A stretch of 23,173 nucleotides of DNA, from contig DATGNN010000414.1 in NCBI GenBank assembly GCA_035306725.1, positions 1-23,173 on the forward strand. The letters are read 5' to 3'. This DNA is from JAAYEB01 sp035306725. GTDB taxonomy: Bacteria; Fibrobacterota; Chitinivibrionia; Chitinivibrionales; Chitinispirillaceae. The stretch's first letter is position 1; each line of letters opens with the position of its first letter. Positions 8,504 to 15,846 of the stretch are shown piece after piece. A model generated the notes under the pieces. It made no database searches. It was not told where the DNA came from and saw only the letters and a program-made list of their open reading frames with translations. The position numbers were made by a program, and so were the translations under genes.

Positions 8504-8950
8504 TTAGATACTTTTAAGGATTTCATCCTTTTTTTGAATATATTGTGTATAAATTTCATTTTGCCGGTTTTGCGGTATGATATCACGTGCTGCATTAAAT
8601 ATTTCACTTTCTTCCTCTTCAATATGGTGATTGAGAATTTCGCTGAGCACTTTGGCTTTGGGTCTCCAGTTTTCCATAAACGGGTCAGATTTGCTTAGTT
8701 CCATAAGAGCTGCTTCTGCCACATGATGCTCTTCAAGTGCTTCTAGCGACATCTCTTTTGTATCTTCATGATTATAAAGTTCAGGGTAAAACACCATTTC
8801 TTCCGATTTCATGTGTGGAATCAGCGCCTTTTTTAGATTGTTGAAAAGGTCGATTTTTGCGTCAACATTTTTCTGGTCCAGAATCTGTTCAAAAAGCATT
8901 TTGAAATTCTGATGTTCCTGATGAAGCTGAGTGAATAAATTATCTGCCAT
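8504..8950 (-). CDS. Hemerythrin HHE-domain protein
   Basis: This is a 148-residue four-helix-bundle protein of the hemerythrin/HHE cation-binding family, probably cytoplasmic, with a di-iron centre that could bind O2 or NO or store iron. Visible candidate ligands, one set per helix, are His10/His13, His46 with Glu50 (LIPHMKSEE), His75/His76 (LEEHH) and His108/His109 with Glu113 (LNHHIEEEE). I place the start at the ATG at 8950 because CAGGAGA lies 9 nt upstream; an in-frame TTG at 8977 would put that site inside the gene. The gene stands alone. The tandem RNA units at 9311-9525 lie upstream on the same strand, about 360 nt from its start, with terminators in between. Function beyond metal binding is not visible. 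Confidence 0.85.
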   Translation of the reverse strand: MADNLFTQLHQEHQNFKMLFEQILDQKNVDAKIDLFNNLKKALIPHMKSEEMVFYPELYNHEDTKEMSLEALEEHHVAEAALMELSKSDPFMENWRPKAKVLSEILNHHIEEEESEIFNAARDIIPQNRQNEIYTQYIQKKDEILKSI

Positions 8951-9310
8951 AAAGGGTATCTCCTGTTTTGTTTTCAAATCTTTGTCTGAAGCGAATTGTG
9001 TTGGTGGGGTAGAAGTTTCTAATCACTAAAAAGGCAATTACCATACCTGTTCCCATTATGAGAGTTGAGCTTTTTGCAGGTATATTGGTTGATCTGCACA
9101 CCGAACAGATACATTGTATTTCTTTGTCATTGCACTATGATTTCATTTATGAAAAATCGGCCCTGTTTTTTGAGAGTAACAGGAGAAATTTGTACCCGGA
9201 AGAGTAGATTGTATCACGGTTATTGGAAATAAAGTTTGGGTGTGGGTTTGGGGTTGATTCTGTTTTGGATCAGGGGTGCGATTTTAATAAAAGTTTTGTT
9301 GATATAATTT
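8951..9310. other. Intergenic region upstream of the hemerythrin gene, no gene seen
   Basis: About 360 bp of AT-rich sequence should contain the hemerythrin promoter, but I see no clear one. A 38-codon minus-strand frame (8940-9056) overlaps the hemerythrin start and lacks a ribosome site, so it is not called. The stretch 9230-9280 is G/T-rich without other structure. Confidence 0.4.
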
Positions 9311-9343
9311 AAAAAACCCCCGCCGGTTTTTAACCGGCGAGGG
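9311..9343 (-). terminator. Intrinsic terminator of RNA unit B
   Basis: On the minus strand a 12-bp stem (CCCTCGCCGGTT with AACCGGCGGGGG, one U-G pair) around an AAA loop is followed directly by six T residues (9316-9311). On the plus strand there is only an A-run before the stem, so it terminates minus-strand transcription. Confidence 0.85.
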
Positions 9344-9344
9344 A

Positions 9345-9401
9345 CTCGTGCACCTTCACCCTATAGAAGGAGGCATGTGAAGTAGCGACTTCCCAGCCGC
9401 C
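9345..9401 (-). ncRNA. Candidate structured RNA, unit B
   Basis: This is the second copy, in minus-strand order, of a conserved RNA core. It opens with GGCGGC (9401-9396). Its own hairpin arm GAAGT/ACTTC is enclosed by GGC/GCC. It continues with CTCCTTCTATAGGGTGAAGG, where CCTTC pairs with GAAGG, and closes with TGCACGAG, leading straight into the terminator. The downstream two-thirds is nearly identical to unit A, whereas the first hairpin differs in sequence but keeps the enclosing stem. That pattern suggests selection on structure. I do not recognise it as a known riboswitch or sRNA family. Confidence 0.6.
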
Positions 9402-9443
9402 ATAATATATTCGGTTTTAACCATTATTATATTGTTGAGCAAT

Positions 9444-9475
9444 AAAAAAGCCCGCGCCAAAATTTTGACGCGGGC
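9444..9475 (-). terminator. Intrinsic terminator of RNA unit A
   Basis: On the minus strand, arms GCCCGCG and CGCGGGC flank a self-complementary CAAAATTTTG centre, with one mismatch between them. Six T residues (9449-9444) follow. The T-run is on the minus strand only. Confidence 0.85.
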
Positions 9476-9476
9476 C

Positions 9477-9525
9477 CTCGTGCACCTTCACCCTTAAGAA
9501 GGAGGTGGCAGCCTTTTGAGCCGCC
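9477..9525 (-). ncRNA. Candidate structured RNA, unit A
   Basis: This is the first copy on the minus strand. GGCGGCT pairs with GGCTGCC around a CAAAA loop, then comes ACCTCCTTCTTAAGGGTGAAGG with CCTTC/GAAGG pairing, then TGCACGAG and the terminator. It shares CTCCTTCT, AGGGTGAAGG and TGCACGAG with unit B, in the same order and spacing. Both units carry the CCTCCTTCT string, which is complementary to a Shine-Dalgarno sequence. No gene lies inside or between the units. Each could be an independent small RNA or part of a leader with two successive attenuators. Confidence 0.6.
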
Positions 9526-9700
9526 GTAAATAATACGTTCTTATATCCAGGATATTGTTATGATGGAAAATATAGTTTCAGGGGCATGACTTTTGAGTTT
9601 ATGTTAATTAAATCTCAAATGCATATCCCGAAAATGCAGAGACTTTCCCCTTACTGACTCTGATTCGGACATATATGTTTGAATGGCACAGGGGGGTAGT

Positions 9701-10300
9701 ATGGTTCGAGTAGTCTTGTTATTGATTACAATTTTTGTCCTTGCAGACAATGCAAACAGAGAACATGGGAGATTCAAACACAAAAATGAGAGTTATTCCT
9801 ATTCGCTTAATTTCTCAACAAATCTTCATAAGGATTCTGTTTTGGCTGTGTTATACAGTTTCGACCACCTGAAAAAATACTCTTCAGGAACATCGGAAAC
9901 CCGTTTTCTTGGTAAAAATTCAAAGAATTGTTATGAGATTGAAATCTTGCTAAAACATCTTTTCTATGCAACCAGATCTGTATATAAAAGAACATTTTTG
10001 CCCGACAGTGGTGTTATAAAAATCGAACTGCAAAAATTTGAAAGTAACAGCACAATATTTCCCTCAATTGTTCACTCTTTTTCTGAATACAGGGTTTTCA
10101 GTGATGGAACGAAAACTGTTATTCAATACAGGCAGACTGTTTCATTTAACAAAAAACTGAGTCGGTTTTATCTGAAAATAATCAGAACCAGGCTTGATGA
10201 GTTTGCTGATGATCTTACCGGATATATTAAAAAACTTTCCGAAAAAACTGAATTTTCTGCTCAAATGGAGGTTGAAATTGTCTGCACCGATGGAGGTTGA
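9701..10300 (+). CDS. Exported protein of unknown function, possibly START-like fold
   Basis: I do not recognise a named family. I choose the ATG at 9701 because an AGGGGGG site ends 4 nt before it; an in-frame ATG at 9683 would place that site inside the gene. The 199-residue protein starts with a short hydrophobic signal (about 2-16, ending VLADNA), so it is probably exported. The rest has no membrane segment. Its strand pattern, with a helix near 35-50, a central run of beta strands, a YRVFSDGTKTVIQYRQTV hairpin and a long C-terminal amphipathic helix, recalls START/SRPBCC lipid-binding domains, but that is only a structural guess. The last codons lie in a 25-bp tandem duplication that shifted the frame and replaced the original tail. 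Neighbours are divergently or independently transcribed and say nothing about its job. Confidence 0.65.
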   Translation: MVRVVLLLITIFVLADNANREHGRFKHKNESYSYSLNFSTNLHKDSVLAVLYSFDHLKKYSSGTSETRFLGKNSKNCYEIEILLKHLFYATRSVYKRTFLPDSGVIKIELQKFESNSTIFPSIVHSFSEYRVFSDGTKTVIQYRQTVSFNKKLSRFYLKIIRTRLDEFADDLTGYIKKLSEKTEFSAQMEVEIVCTDGG

Positions 10301-10314
10301 AATTGTCTGCACCG
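10265..10314 (+). repeat. Perfect 25-bp tandem duplication across a gene end
   Basis: The 25-mer beginning ATGGAGGTTGAAATTG occurs twice with no mismatch (10265-10289 and 10290-10314). Because 25 is not a multiple of three, the second copy is read in another frame and supplies the TGA at 10298-10300. Confidence 0.97.
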
Positions 10315-10385
10315 ATGATTGTACCTGATGGGGGTGATTAAAACCATTATTGATCTATTCCTGTTTCGAATTTGTTTTAGCTATT

Positions 10386-10450
10386 GCGTGGGTCGTGTGC
10401 GCTCGGCGACCCAGAATTTTTTTTTTAACATATAGTGTGCCCGGCGACCA
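10386..10450 (+). repeat. GC-rich dispersed repeat, copies B and C
   Basis: Copy B (10386-10412) resembles copy A at 4601-4626 on the opposite strand, and its GGGTCG and CGACCC arms can form a hairpin. A second, shorter copy C (10435-10450) repeats GTGTGC then CGGCGACC. Copy C runs into a stretch (10445-10482) that resembles 4869-4899, sharing CGACCA, GATGA, CTGATC and TCTCAATTCCAAAT. Confidence 0.5.
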
Positions 10451-10512
10451 TGATGATCTGATCATAATTCTCAATTCCAAATTAAACTCTGATTTTTATG
10501 AGAATAATACTT

Positions 10513-11271
10513 TCAGTAATAGATCATCTTCTTGGTCATACCTCCATCAACGACAAAGTTTTGCCCTGTAATGAAAGAGTTGTTGTCGTCAACCAAAAAT
10601 TTAACAAGTGAAGCTACGTCATAAGGATTTCCGACTCTTCCTGCCGGATGTTGTGACATATCGGTTTCTGAATGTACAGAAACAATTTTATTGCTTGTTT
10701 TTTTCCAGTCTCTGACTTCAATCCATCCCGGGGAAATACAATTAACCCTGATTTCTGGTGCGAGGCTGATGGCAAGGGAGTGGGTCAGGGCAACAATACC
10801 GCCTTTGCTTGCGGAGTAAGCTTCAGTATCCGGTTCAGACATCAAAGCTCTTGTAGAAGCTATATTGATAATTGATCCCTGTTGCAAGGATATATGGCTT
10901 GAGGTGTATTTGGCGCAGAGGAATGCACCGGTCAGGTTAATTCCAATGATTGAGTTCCACTCTTCAAGAGTCATGGTATGAATCGGTTTTTGAGAATTAA
11001 CAGCAGCGTTGTTTATCAGGCAATCTATTCTTCTGAATCTCCTTACAGTTTCTTCAACCATATAGCTGACAGATGGTTCGCTGCTGACATCTGTTTCAAT
11101 AAAAACTGCAGGCCCGAAATCTCTCAATTCAGCTTGTGCCTCACGTCCTGCTTCAGAATCTATTTCAGCCAGTATTACATTAAAGTTGTTTTCCAGAAGG
11201 GTTCTGGCTATTGCTTTTCCGATTCCCTGGCCACCGCCCGTAACTATTGCAGTCTTTTTGTAACTGTTCAT
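10513..11271 (-). CDS. SDR-family oxidoreductase
   Basis: This classical short-chain dehydrogenase/reductase has 252 residues, the normal length. The Rossmann cofactor loop is TGGGQGIG at 11-18, and Glu36/Asp38 after the second strand suggest NAD(H) over NADP(H). NNAA lies at 87-90. The catalytic residues are Asn112, Ser139, Tyr152 and Lys156 (YSASK). The tail GQNFVVDGGM is typical of FabG and glucose 1-dehydrogenase-like members. An AAGGAG site precedes the ATG. It is a single gene with no fatty-acid or sugar-pathway neighbours, so the substrate cannot be assigned. Confidence 0.9.
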   Translation of the reverse strand: MNSYKKTAIVTGGGQGIGKAIARTLLENNFNVILAEIDSEAGREAQAELRDFGPAVFIETDVSSEPSVSYMVEETVRRFRRIDCLINNAAVNSQKPIHTMTLEEWNSIIGINLTGAFLCAKYTSSHISLQQGSIINIASTRALMSEPDTEAYSASKGGIVALTHSLAISLAPEIRVNCISPGWIEVRDWKKTSNKIVSVHSETDMSQHPAGRVGNPYDVASLVKFLVDDNNSFITGQNFVVDGGMTKKMIYY

Positions 11272-11739
11272 TCTATCTCCTTTAAAATCATGTTATTAAA
11301 TATTATTAGTATTTCGTATTCGGTATTGCAGCGTTTTCATCAGGCCTTGAGTAATTGTCAGTATTCGTGTAATACTTTGTAACATCAGATAAAATGATTT
11401 CAGATATATGGCAGAATTACTTACTTAAAGAATTAAAAAAAAAACTGCTGTTTTCTGCCGTTTGTTAGTTCTGGAAAATCTGAAAATTTGATATCTGTAT
11501 CGCTTGTTCAAGATATCCGGTTCAGTTTCAGGATAAATCGCTTTACTACAATAATCAGCAGCAGATTATTAAAATATAAACGTACTAAATGTGTGCCAAC
11601 CTGGATTATAGGAGTATTTTTAAAATTGATTAACACTATTTGACAGCACTTTTAATATTTATTATATAATCACCCGATTAATCTATTATTTTCATAGATT
11701 AAATTTTTATTAACAAACCTGAACCACAGGAGTATTCGT
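11272..11739. other. Divergent intergenic region with the transketolase promoter
   Basis: The 468-bp spacer between divergent genes is AT-rich. Apart from the promoter at 11640-11670 I see no gene or strong hairpin. The promoter of the minus-strand SDR gene is not obvious. Confidence 0.5.
11640..11670 (+). promoter_or_regulatory. Sigma-70-type promoter for transketolase
   Basis: A perfect TTGACA (11640-11645) is followed by TATATA after 17 bp, or by a perfect TATAAT (11665-11670) after 19 bp. The implied start of transcription near 11677 leaves a leader of about 60 nt before the gene. Confidence 0.7.
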
Positions 11740-13851
11740 GTGAACCGGAAAACAGTAGACAGATGCGCAGATAACATTAGATTACTTACCGTTGCAATGG
11801 TTGAGAAGTCCAAATCCGGACATCCTGGTGGAGCAATGGGCGGGGCTGATTTTATTAATATCCTCTATTCCGAATTCCTGAATTTTGATCCTGATGACAT
11901 GTCGTGGGAAATCAGGGATCGTTTTTTTCTCGATCCGGGTCATATGTCACCTATGCTTTATTCGGTTCTGGCATTATGCGGAGCTTTTACCACTGAAGAT
12001 ATCGCAAATTTCCGGCAATGGGGAAGTATAACATCAGGACATCCTGAACGGCATATCAGCAAAGGAATTGAGAATACTTCCGGGCCTCTTGGTCAGGGAC
12101 ATGCAATGGCACTTGGTGCTGCTATTGCCGAACGTTTTATGGTAGCTCGTTTTGGTGAATGGGCTGCTCACAAAACTTACGCTTTTATTTCCGATGGTGG
12201 AATTGAGGAAGAGATTTCGCAGGGTGTTGGAAGACTGGCCGGTCATCTGGGATTAAGCAATTTCATAATGTATTACGATTCCAATGATATCCAGCTTTCA
12301 TCTGCAACAAGTGATGTAACCAGTGAGGATACAGCACTTAAATATCAGTCGTGGGGATGGAATGTCATTACAATTAACGGTAATGATCAGGATCAGATTC
12401 GTGATGCGCTGAACAAGGCAACAGAGGAAAAAGAACGTCCAACACTCATTATTGGAAAAACGGTAATGGGAAAAGGTGTTTTGGATGAAAATGGTCAGCC
12501 TTTCGAAGGAAAATTATCAACACACGGTATGCCAATCTCTGCTGCCGGGGGTTCAGCAGAAAAAACAATAAAGAACCTTGGTGGTGATCCGGAAAATCCA
12601 TTTGTAATTTTTGATGATGTTGCCGTGCATTATAAAGAGATGCTTGAGAAAAAGAAGGTAATTGCAGAGCAGAGAAGAGCACAACAGGAACAATGGGAAA
12701 AATCAGATCCGGAACTGGCAAAAAAATGGGCAGATTTGTGGAGTGGAAAAGTTCCTGAAATTGATTGGGAAAAATTACAACAGAAAAATAACATCGCTAC
12801 CAGGGCAGCTTCAGGTAAAGTTCTGGAAGAATTTGCGAAAACAATTGATAACATGATCGTTTCTTCTGCAGACCTTGCAAACAGTGATAAAACCGACGGC
12901 TTTTTAAAAGGAACAAAAATTTTCAGAAAAAATGATTTTTCCGGAAAATTTCTTCAGGCAGGTGTAGCAGAGCTGACAATGGCTGCAGTCATGAACGGAA
13001 TCGCAGCACATGGTGGCATAATTCCTGTTTGCGGGACATTCTTTGTTTTTTCCGATTACGTGAAACCGGCAATTCGAATGGCAGCAATAATGAAACTTCC
13101 GGTAAAATATATCTTTTCGCATGATTCTTTCAGGGTGGGTGAAGACGGACCTACTCATCAGCCAATTGAGCAGGAAGCCCAGATCAGGCTTCTGGAAAAA
13201 ATGGCAAATCTGGAAGGCGAACGGAGTTTACTGGTTTTACGCCCTGCTGATGCTGTCGAAACAACAGTTTCGTGGAAAATCGCGCTTGAATCGGATGAAC
13301 CTGTTGTTCTTGTTTTATCCAGACAGAATATTGCTGACATTCCCGCAAAACCATCATCAACAAGATTTAAAGATGCTCTTGGGGCATACAGAGGGGCTTA
13401 CACGGTGTTGGAAAGTGAAGAACAACCGGATATAATTCTGGTAGCGAATGGTTCAGAAGTTGCTACACTGATTGAGGGCGCCAAAGAATTAAAAAACAGA
13501 GGCCTGAATGTAAAAGTCGTTTCTGTACCGAGTGAAGGGCTTTTCAGAGAACAGCCTTTAAATTACCAGCAAGAGATCCTGCCGTTTGGTATACCCACTT
13601 TGGGTCTGACTGCAGGGTTGCCTGTAACTCTTGATGGATTGGTTGGGCCTCTTGGAAAAGTGATTGGAATGGAAAAATTCGGGGCTTCAGCACCTTATAA
13701 AGTACTTGATGAAAAGTTTGGGTATACTGCTGAAAATGTAGTTGTTCAAGCTGAAAAATATCTCAACGAATATTCAGAAATGATCGAAAAAATCAAAAAT
13801 CTTGATCTCTTACAACAGGACGCAGCTTATGAAAATCGGAATTGTCAGTGA
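11740..13851 (+). CDS. tkt: Transketolase
   Basis: This thiamine diphosphate enzyme of the pentose phosphate pathway transfers two-carbon ketol units between sugar phosphates in the cytoplasm. The 703 residues match the family. The ThDP domain has His28 in GHPGG, GPLGQGH at 115-121, and the Mg/ThDP motif SDGGIEEEIS from 151 with Asp180 and Asn182. The usual GDG is SDG here, as in the Bacteroidetes/Chlamydiae-type enzymes. The pyrimidine domain has catalytic Glu411 in AELTMA, HDSF at 461-464 and GEDGPTHQP at 467-475, and a C-terminal domain follows. Residues about 300-340 form a Lys/Glu-rich helical linker. The start is GTG with an AGGAG site 6 nt upstream. Its last 23 bp overlap the next gene, so the two are probably coupled in translation. 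Confidence 0.96.
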   Translation: MNRKTVDRCADNIRLLTVAMVEKSKSGHPGGAMGGADFINILYSEFLNFDPDDMSWEIRDRFFLDPGHMSPMLYSVLALCGAFTTEDIANFRQWGSITSGHPERHISKGIENTSGPLGQGHAMALGAAIAERFMVARFGEWAAHKTYAFISDGGIEEEISQGVGRLAGHLGLSNFIMYYDSNDIQLSSATSDVTSEDTALKYQSWGWNVITINGNDQDQIRDALNKATEEKERPTLIIGKTVMGKGVLDENGQPFEGKLSTHGMPISAAGGSAEKTIKNLGGDPENPFVIFDDVAVHYKEMLEKKKVIAEQRRAQQEQWEKSDPELAKKWADLWSGKVPEIDWEKLQQKNNIATRAASGKVLEEFAKTIDNMIVSSADLANSDKTDGFLKGTKIFRKNDFSGKFLQAGVAELTMAAVMNGIAAHGGIIPVCGTFFVFSDYVKPAIRMAAIMKLPVKYIFSHDSFRVGEDGPTHQPIEQEAQIRLLEKMANLEGERSLLVLRPADAVETTVSWKIALESDEPVVLVLSRQNIADIPAKPSSTRFKDALGAYRGAYTVLESEEQPDIILVANGSEVATLIEGAKELKNRGLNVKVVSVPSEGLFREQPLNYQQEILPFGIPTLGLTAGLPVTLDGLVGPLGKVIGMEKFGASAPYKVLDEKFGYTAENVVVQAEKYLNEYSEMIEKIKNLDLLQQDAAYENRNCQ

Positions 13852-14359
13852 TACTCATCGGAACAAGGCATATCTTAATGATACTGTAGAGTGGCTCGTA
13901 AATCGTCAGAAGATCGCTGCGTTATACCATCTGGGTGATGATTATGATGATGTTGTGGATCTTGCTGGTTATTATCTTGAGCTGGTTCAGGTTCCGGGAA
14001 TCTATGATGAAAGATACCGCAAAGGTACTCTTCCTGCAAAAATTTTCGAATCTGTTTTAGGCGTGACTATCCTTCTCGTACACAGTCTTGAGAAAGATGT
14101 TACTAAAGAAGATGTTTTAAGATCAGATATAATCCTTTATGGTCATACACATAAGGAAGAATTACGTCTTGATGATGGCCGGCTCTATATGAATCCCGGC
14201 CATTTAAAAGGTCCGATGGAAAAAAACATGCCTCCAACCTTCGGCTTGCTTACAATTGTAGACAGAGAAATTACTGCCACAATCTACGATCTTAAATTCA
14301 AAACAGTACAATCAATTGAACTGATCCGTTCCGAAAGTGGACTTTATAAGGCAGGCTGA
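13829..14359 (+). CDS. YfcE/MJ0936-like metallophosphoesterase
   Basis: This 176-residue calcineurin-like phosphoesterase has the metal-binding Asp8-x-His10 (SDTH), GDD at 36-38, His85 (LLVHS) and GHTH at 105-108. The GNH(D/E) motif of the family reads Gly57-Ile58-Tyr59-Asp60, so the metal-bridging Asn is not there. The usual NPGS is NPGH. I choose the ATG at 13829, inside the end of tkt, because translation from it gives the family's standard MKIGIVSDTH start; an in-frame TTG at 13802 would add nine unrelated residues. The 23-bp overlap with tkt implies co-expression. Small members of this family cleave phosphodiesters, but the natural substrate is unknown, and the missing Asn makes activity uncertain. 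Confidence 0.82.
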   Translation: MKIGIVSDTHRNKAYLNDTVEWLVNRQKIAALYHLGDDYDDVVDLAGYYLELVQVPGIYDERYRKGTLPAKIFESVLGVTILLVHSLEKDVTKEDVLRSDIILYGHTHKEELRLDDGRLYMNPGHLKGPMEKNMPPTFGLLTIVDREITATIYDLKFKTVQSIELIRSESGLYKAG

Positions 14360-14479
14360 TTCCTGTCTGGGGCTTACTTAAAAAAATCCGGTAAGAGCCA
14401 ATCGCTTCTGAGCTGATGAAGTATGGTTTCTACGAGCGTATGTATCTGTTCTTCAAATCAGATGATTGTTTATATGATA

Positions 14480-14513
14480 ATCGTAACCTTTGATTAAATC
14501 AAGTGGTTACGAT
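14480..14513. terminator. Long inverted repeat between convergent genes
   Basis: Outer arms ATCGTAACC and GGTTACGAT pair perfectly (9 bp), and inner TTGAT/ATCAA arms extend the hairpin to nearly the whole 34 nt. GATTTGTTCT follows on the plus strand. It lies between the convergent metallophosphatase and dus genes and may serve as a terminator, although the T-run is poor. Confidence 0.45.
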
Positions 14514-14577
14514 TTGTTCTCCGAAATGGGAGACGTTGCAGGGCAGATAGTGTTATTCCTGGGCTCGTTGAAACGAA

Positions 14578-15543
14578 TCAGATGATCAATTGTGCAAAAA
14601 GCGTTTCTACGTGTTTCTCATATTCACTTGTTGAAGTTGATCTGAGGATTTTTTTTAAAACTTTAGGATTTACGGAAAATGATTCCGATAGATAGATCCA
14701 GAGTTCTTTCATTCTTCCAAGGATGTGTGCCTGGCCGCAAAGAATGGAACTGTTTATCCGATAGATTTCATCATGGAACTTTCTTATAATAACCGGATCA
14801 CCTTTAAAATCTCTGTTGCTCAAAGACTGAAGGAGAAACGGGTTTTTGATAACACCTCTCCCAAGCATCCAGCGATTTATTGTAGGAAACAGTGAGGATT
14901 TTTCCTGAAAATCTTTTAAAGTTACAATATCACCATTATAAACTACCGGATGGGAGCAAAGGTTTGAACACTCCTGAAAAACTACATGATTTATCTCACC
15001 GCTATACATCTGAGCACCTGTACGTGGGTGGATGATTATTTCCTGAAGTGGAAAAGAGTTTAAAACAGGAATAAGTCTGAAAATTTCGTTTTCATCATCA
15101 AGACCAATTCGAACCTTTATTGAAAGTGGAAGAGGTATTGATTTCATTACTTTTTCGAGAATCAATTCTATGAGCTCCGGATAAGGCAGCAGTCCGCTCC
15201 CACGTTTTTTTCTGGTAACCGGTGGAAATGGACATCCCAGATTCCAGTTTACTGATTTATATCCCAGATCTGCGATTGCCGAGGCAAGTACAAGAAATTC
15301 ATCGGCGTTATTGCCTATTATTTGGGGAATCACCCGGTCGGAATCGTTTTTATCAGGACTAATATCACGAAGATGTGATGGATTGACAGTTGTACCCCTG
15401 ACTGTTGTTATAAAAGGGGTTAGCAGGTAGTCAAACTTTGCAAAATAGCGTTCATAAGTATTTCGGAAAATATGGTCTGTAACTCCACGAAGAGGAGCCA
15501 GGTAAAAGAGGTTCTTACTGTTTTCGTGCCTGAGGGACTCCAT
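14578..15543 (-). CDS. tRNA-dihydrouridine synthase
   Basis: This FMN enzyme reduces specific uridines in tRNA D-loops to dihydrouridine. The 321 residues begin with the FMN-binding strand LAPLRGVTD (15-23). NLGCP carries the catalytic Cys104, followed by RKKRGSGLL. IKVRIG with Lys143 and IIHPRTG with His172 contact FMN and substrate. NGDI at 203-206 and LGRG at 227-230 complete the phosphate-binding end of the barrel. A shorter helical tRNA-binding domain follows from about 250. The motif set is standard Dus, but the sequence is not close enough to DusA, DusB or DusC for me to name the subtype. It is transcribed alone, convergent with the metallophosphatase gene. Confidence 0.93.
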   Translation of the reverse strand: MESLRHENSKNLFYLAPLRGVTDHIFRNTYERYFAKFDYLLTPFITTVRGTTVNPSHLRDISPDKNDSDRVIPQIIGNNADEFLVLASAIADLGYKSVNWNLGCPFPPVTRKKRGSGLLPYPELIELILEKVMKSIPLPLSIKVRIGLDDENEIFRLIPVLNSFPLQEIIIHPRTGAQMYSGEINHVVFQECSNLCSHPVVYNGDIVTLKDFQEKSSLFPTINRWMLGRGVIKNPFLLQSLSNRDFKGDPVIIRKFHDEIYRINSSILCGQAHILGRMKELWIYLSESFSVNPKVLKKILRSTSTSEYEKHVETLFAQLII

Positions 15544-15846
15544 GTCGGTAATTTAGACTCCATTCTGATTTAACTGGAAATTATTGAAAAATACAATCTT
15601 CAATTTAACTGTTCCATCCCATTGATGTAATTTGCTGGGATAACAGGAACTTTTTGATTCTGATGTGTGATGAAGGTGTGATTTGACTGTTTTTTTAAAT
15701 GGTTTTTTAGTATCTTAAACCGGATAAGGTGATGAAATTTTATGCGATATCGCACCTGTCCCGATATTGATCTCAAAACAAAGATACCCCCCGGGCGCGC
15801 TTTATTCGTAGTTCGAATTTTCCGAGCGGATTAAAGGTTAAGTGAA
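15544..15846. other. Divergent intergenic region with a 12-bp palindrome
   Basis: About 300 bp separate dus from the glycosyltransferase gene. A perfect palindrome, TGCGATATCGCA, lies at 15743-15754, about 90 bp before the glycosyltransferase start, and could be an operator. A TTGACT at 15683-15688 might be a -35 box, but no -10 box is well spaced. A short GC-rich run follows at about 15787-15800. Confidence 0.35.

Noticed and set aside
8940..9056. 38-codon minus-strand frame with a short hydrophobic stretch
   Set aside because: No ribosome site, and it overlaps the hemerythrin start in another frame.
9345..9525. Translation start sites on the plus strand (AGAAGGAGG followed by ATG or GTG)
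   Set aside because: The start codons are too close to the ribosome-like site and hit stops within a few codons. The T-runs show that the transcript is on the minus strand.
9311..9525. Known riboswitch classes (c-di-GMP, glycine, fluoride, TPP, cobalamin)
   Set aside because: None of their conserved core sequences is present in either unit.
10350..10571. 73-codon plus-strand frame
   Set aside because: It runs through the GC-rich repeat and into the end of the opposite-strand SDR gene, with no ribosome site or domain.
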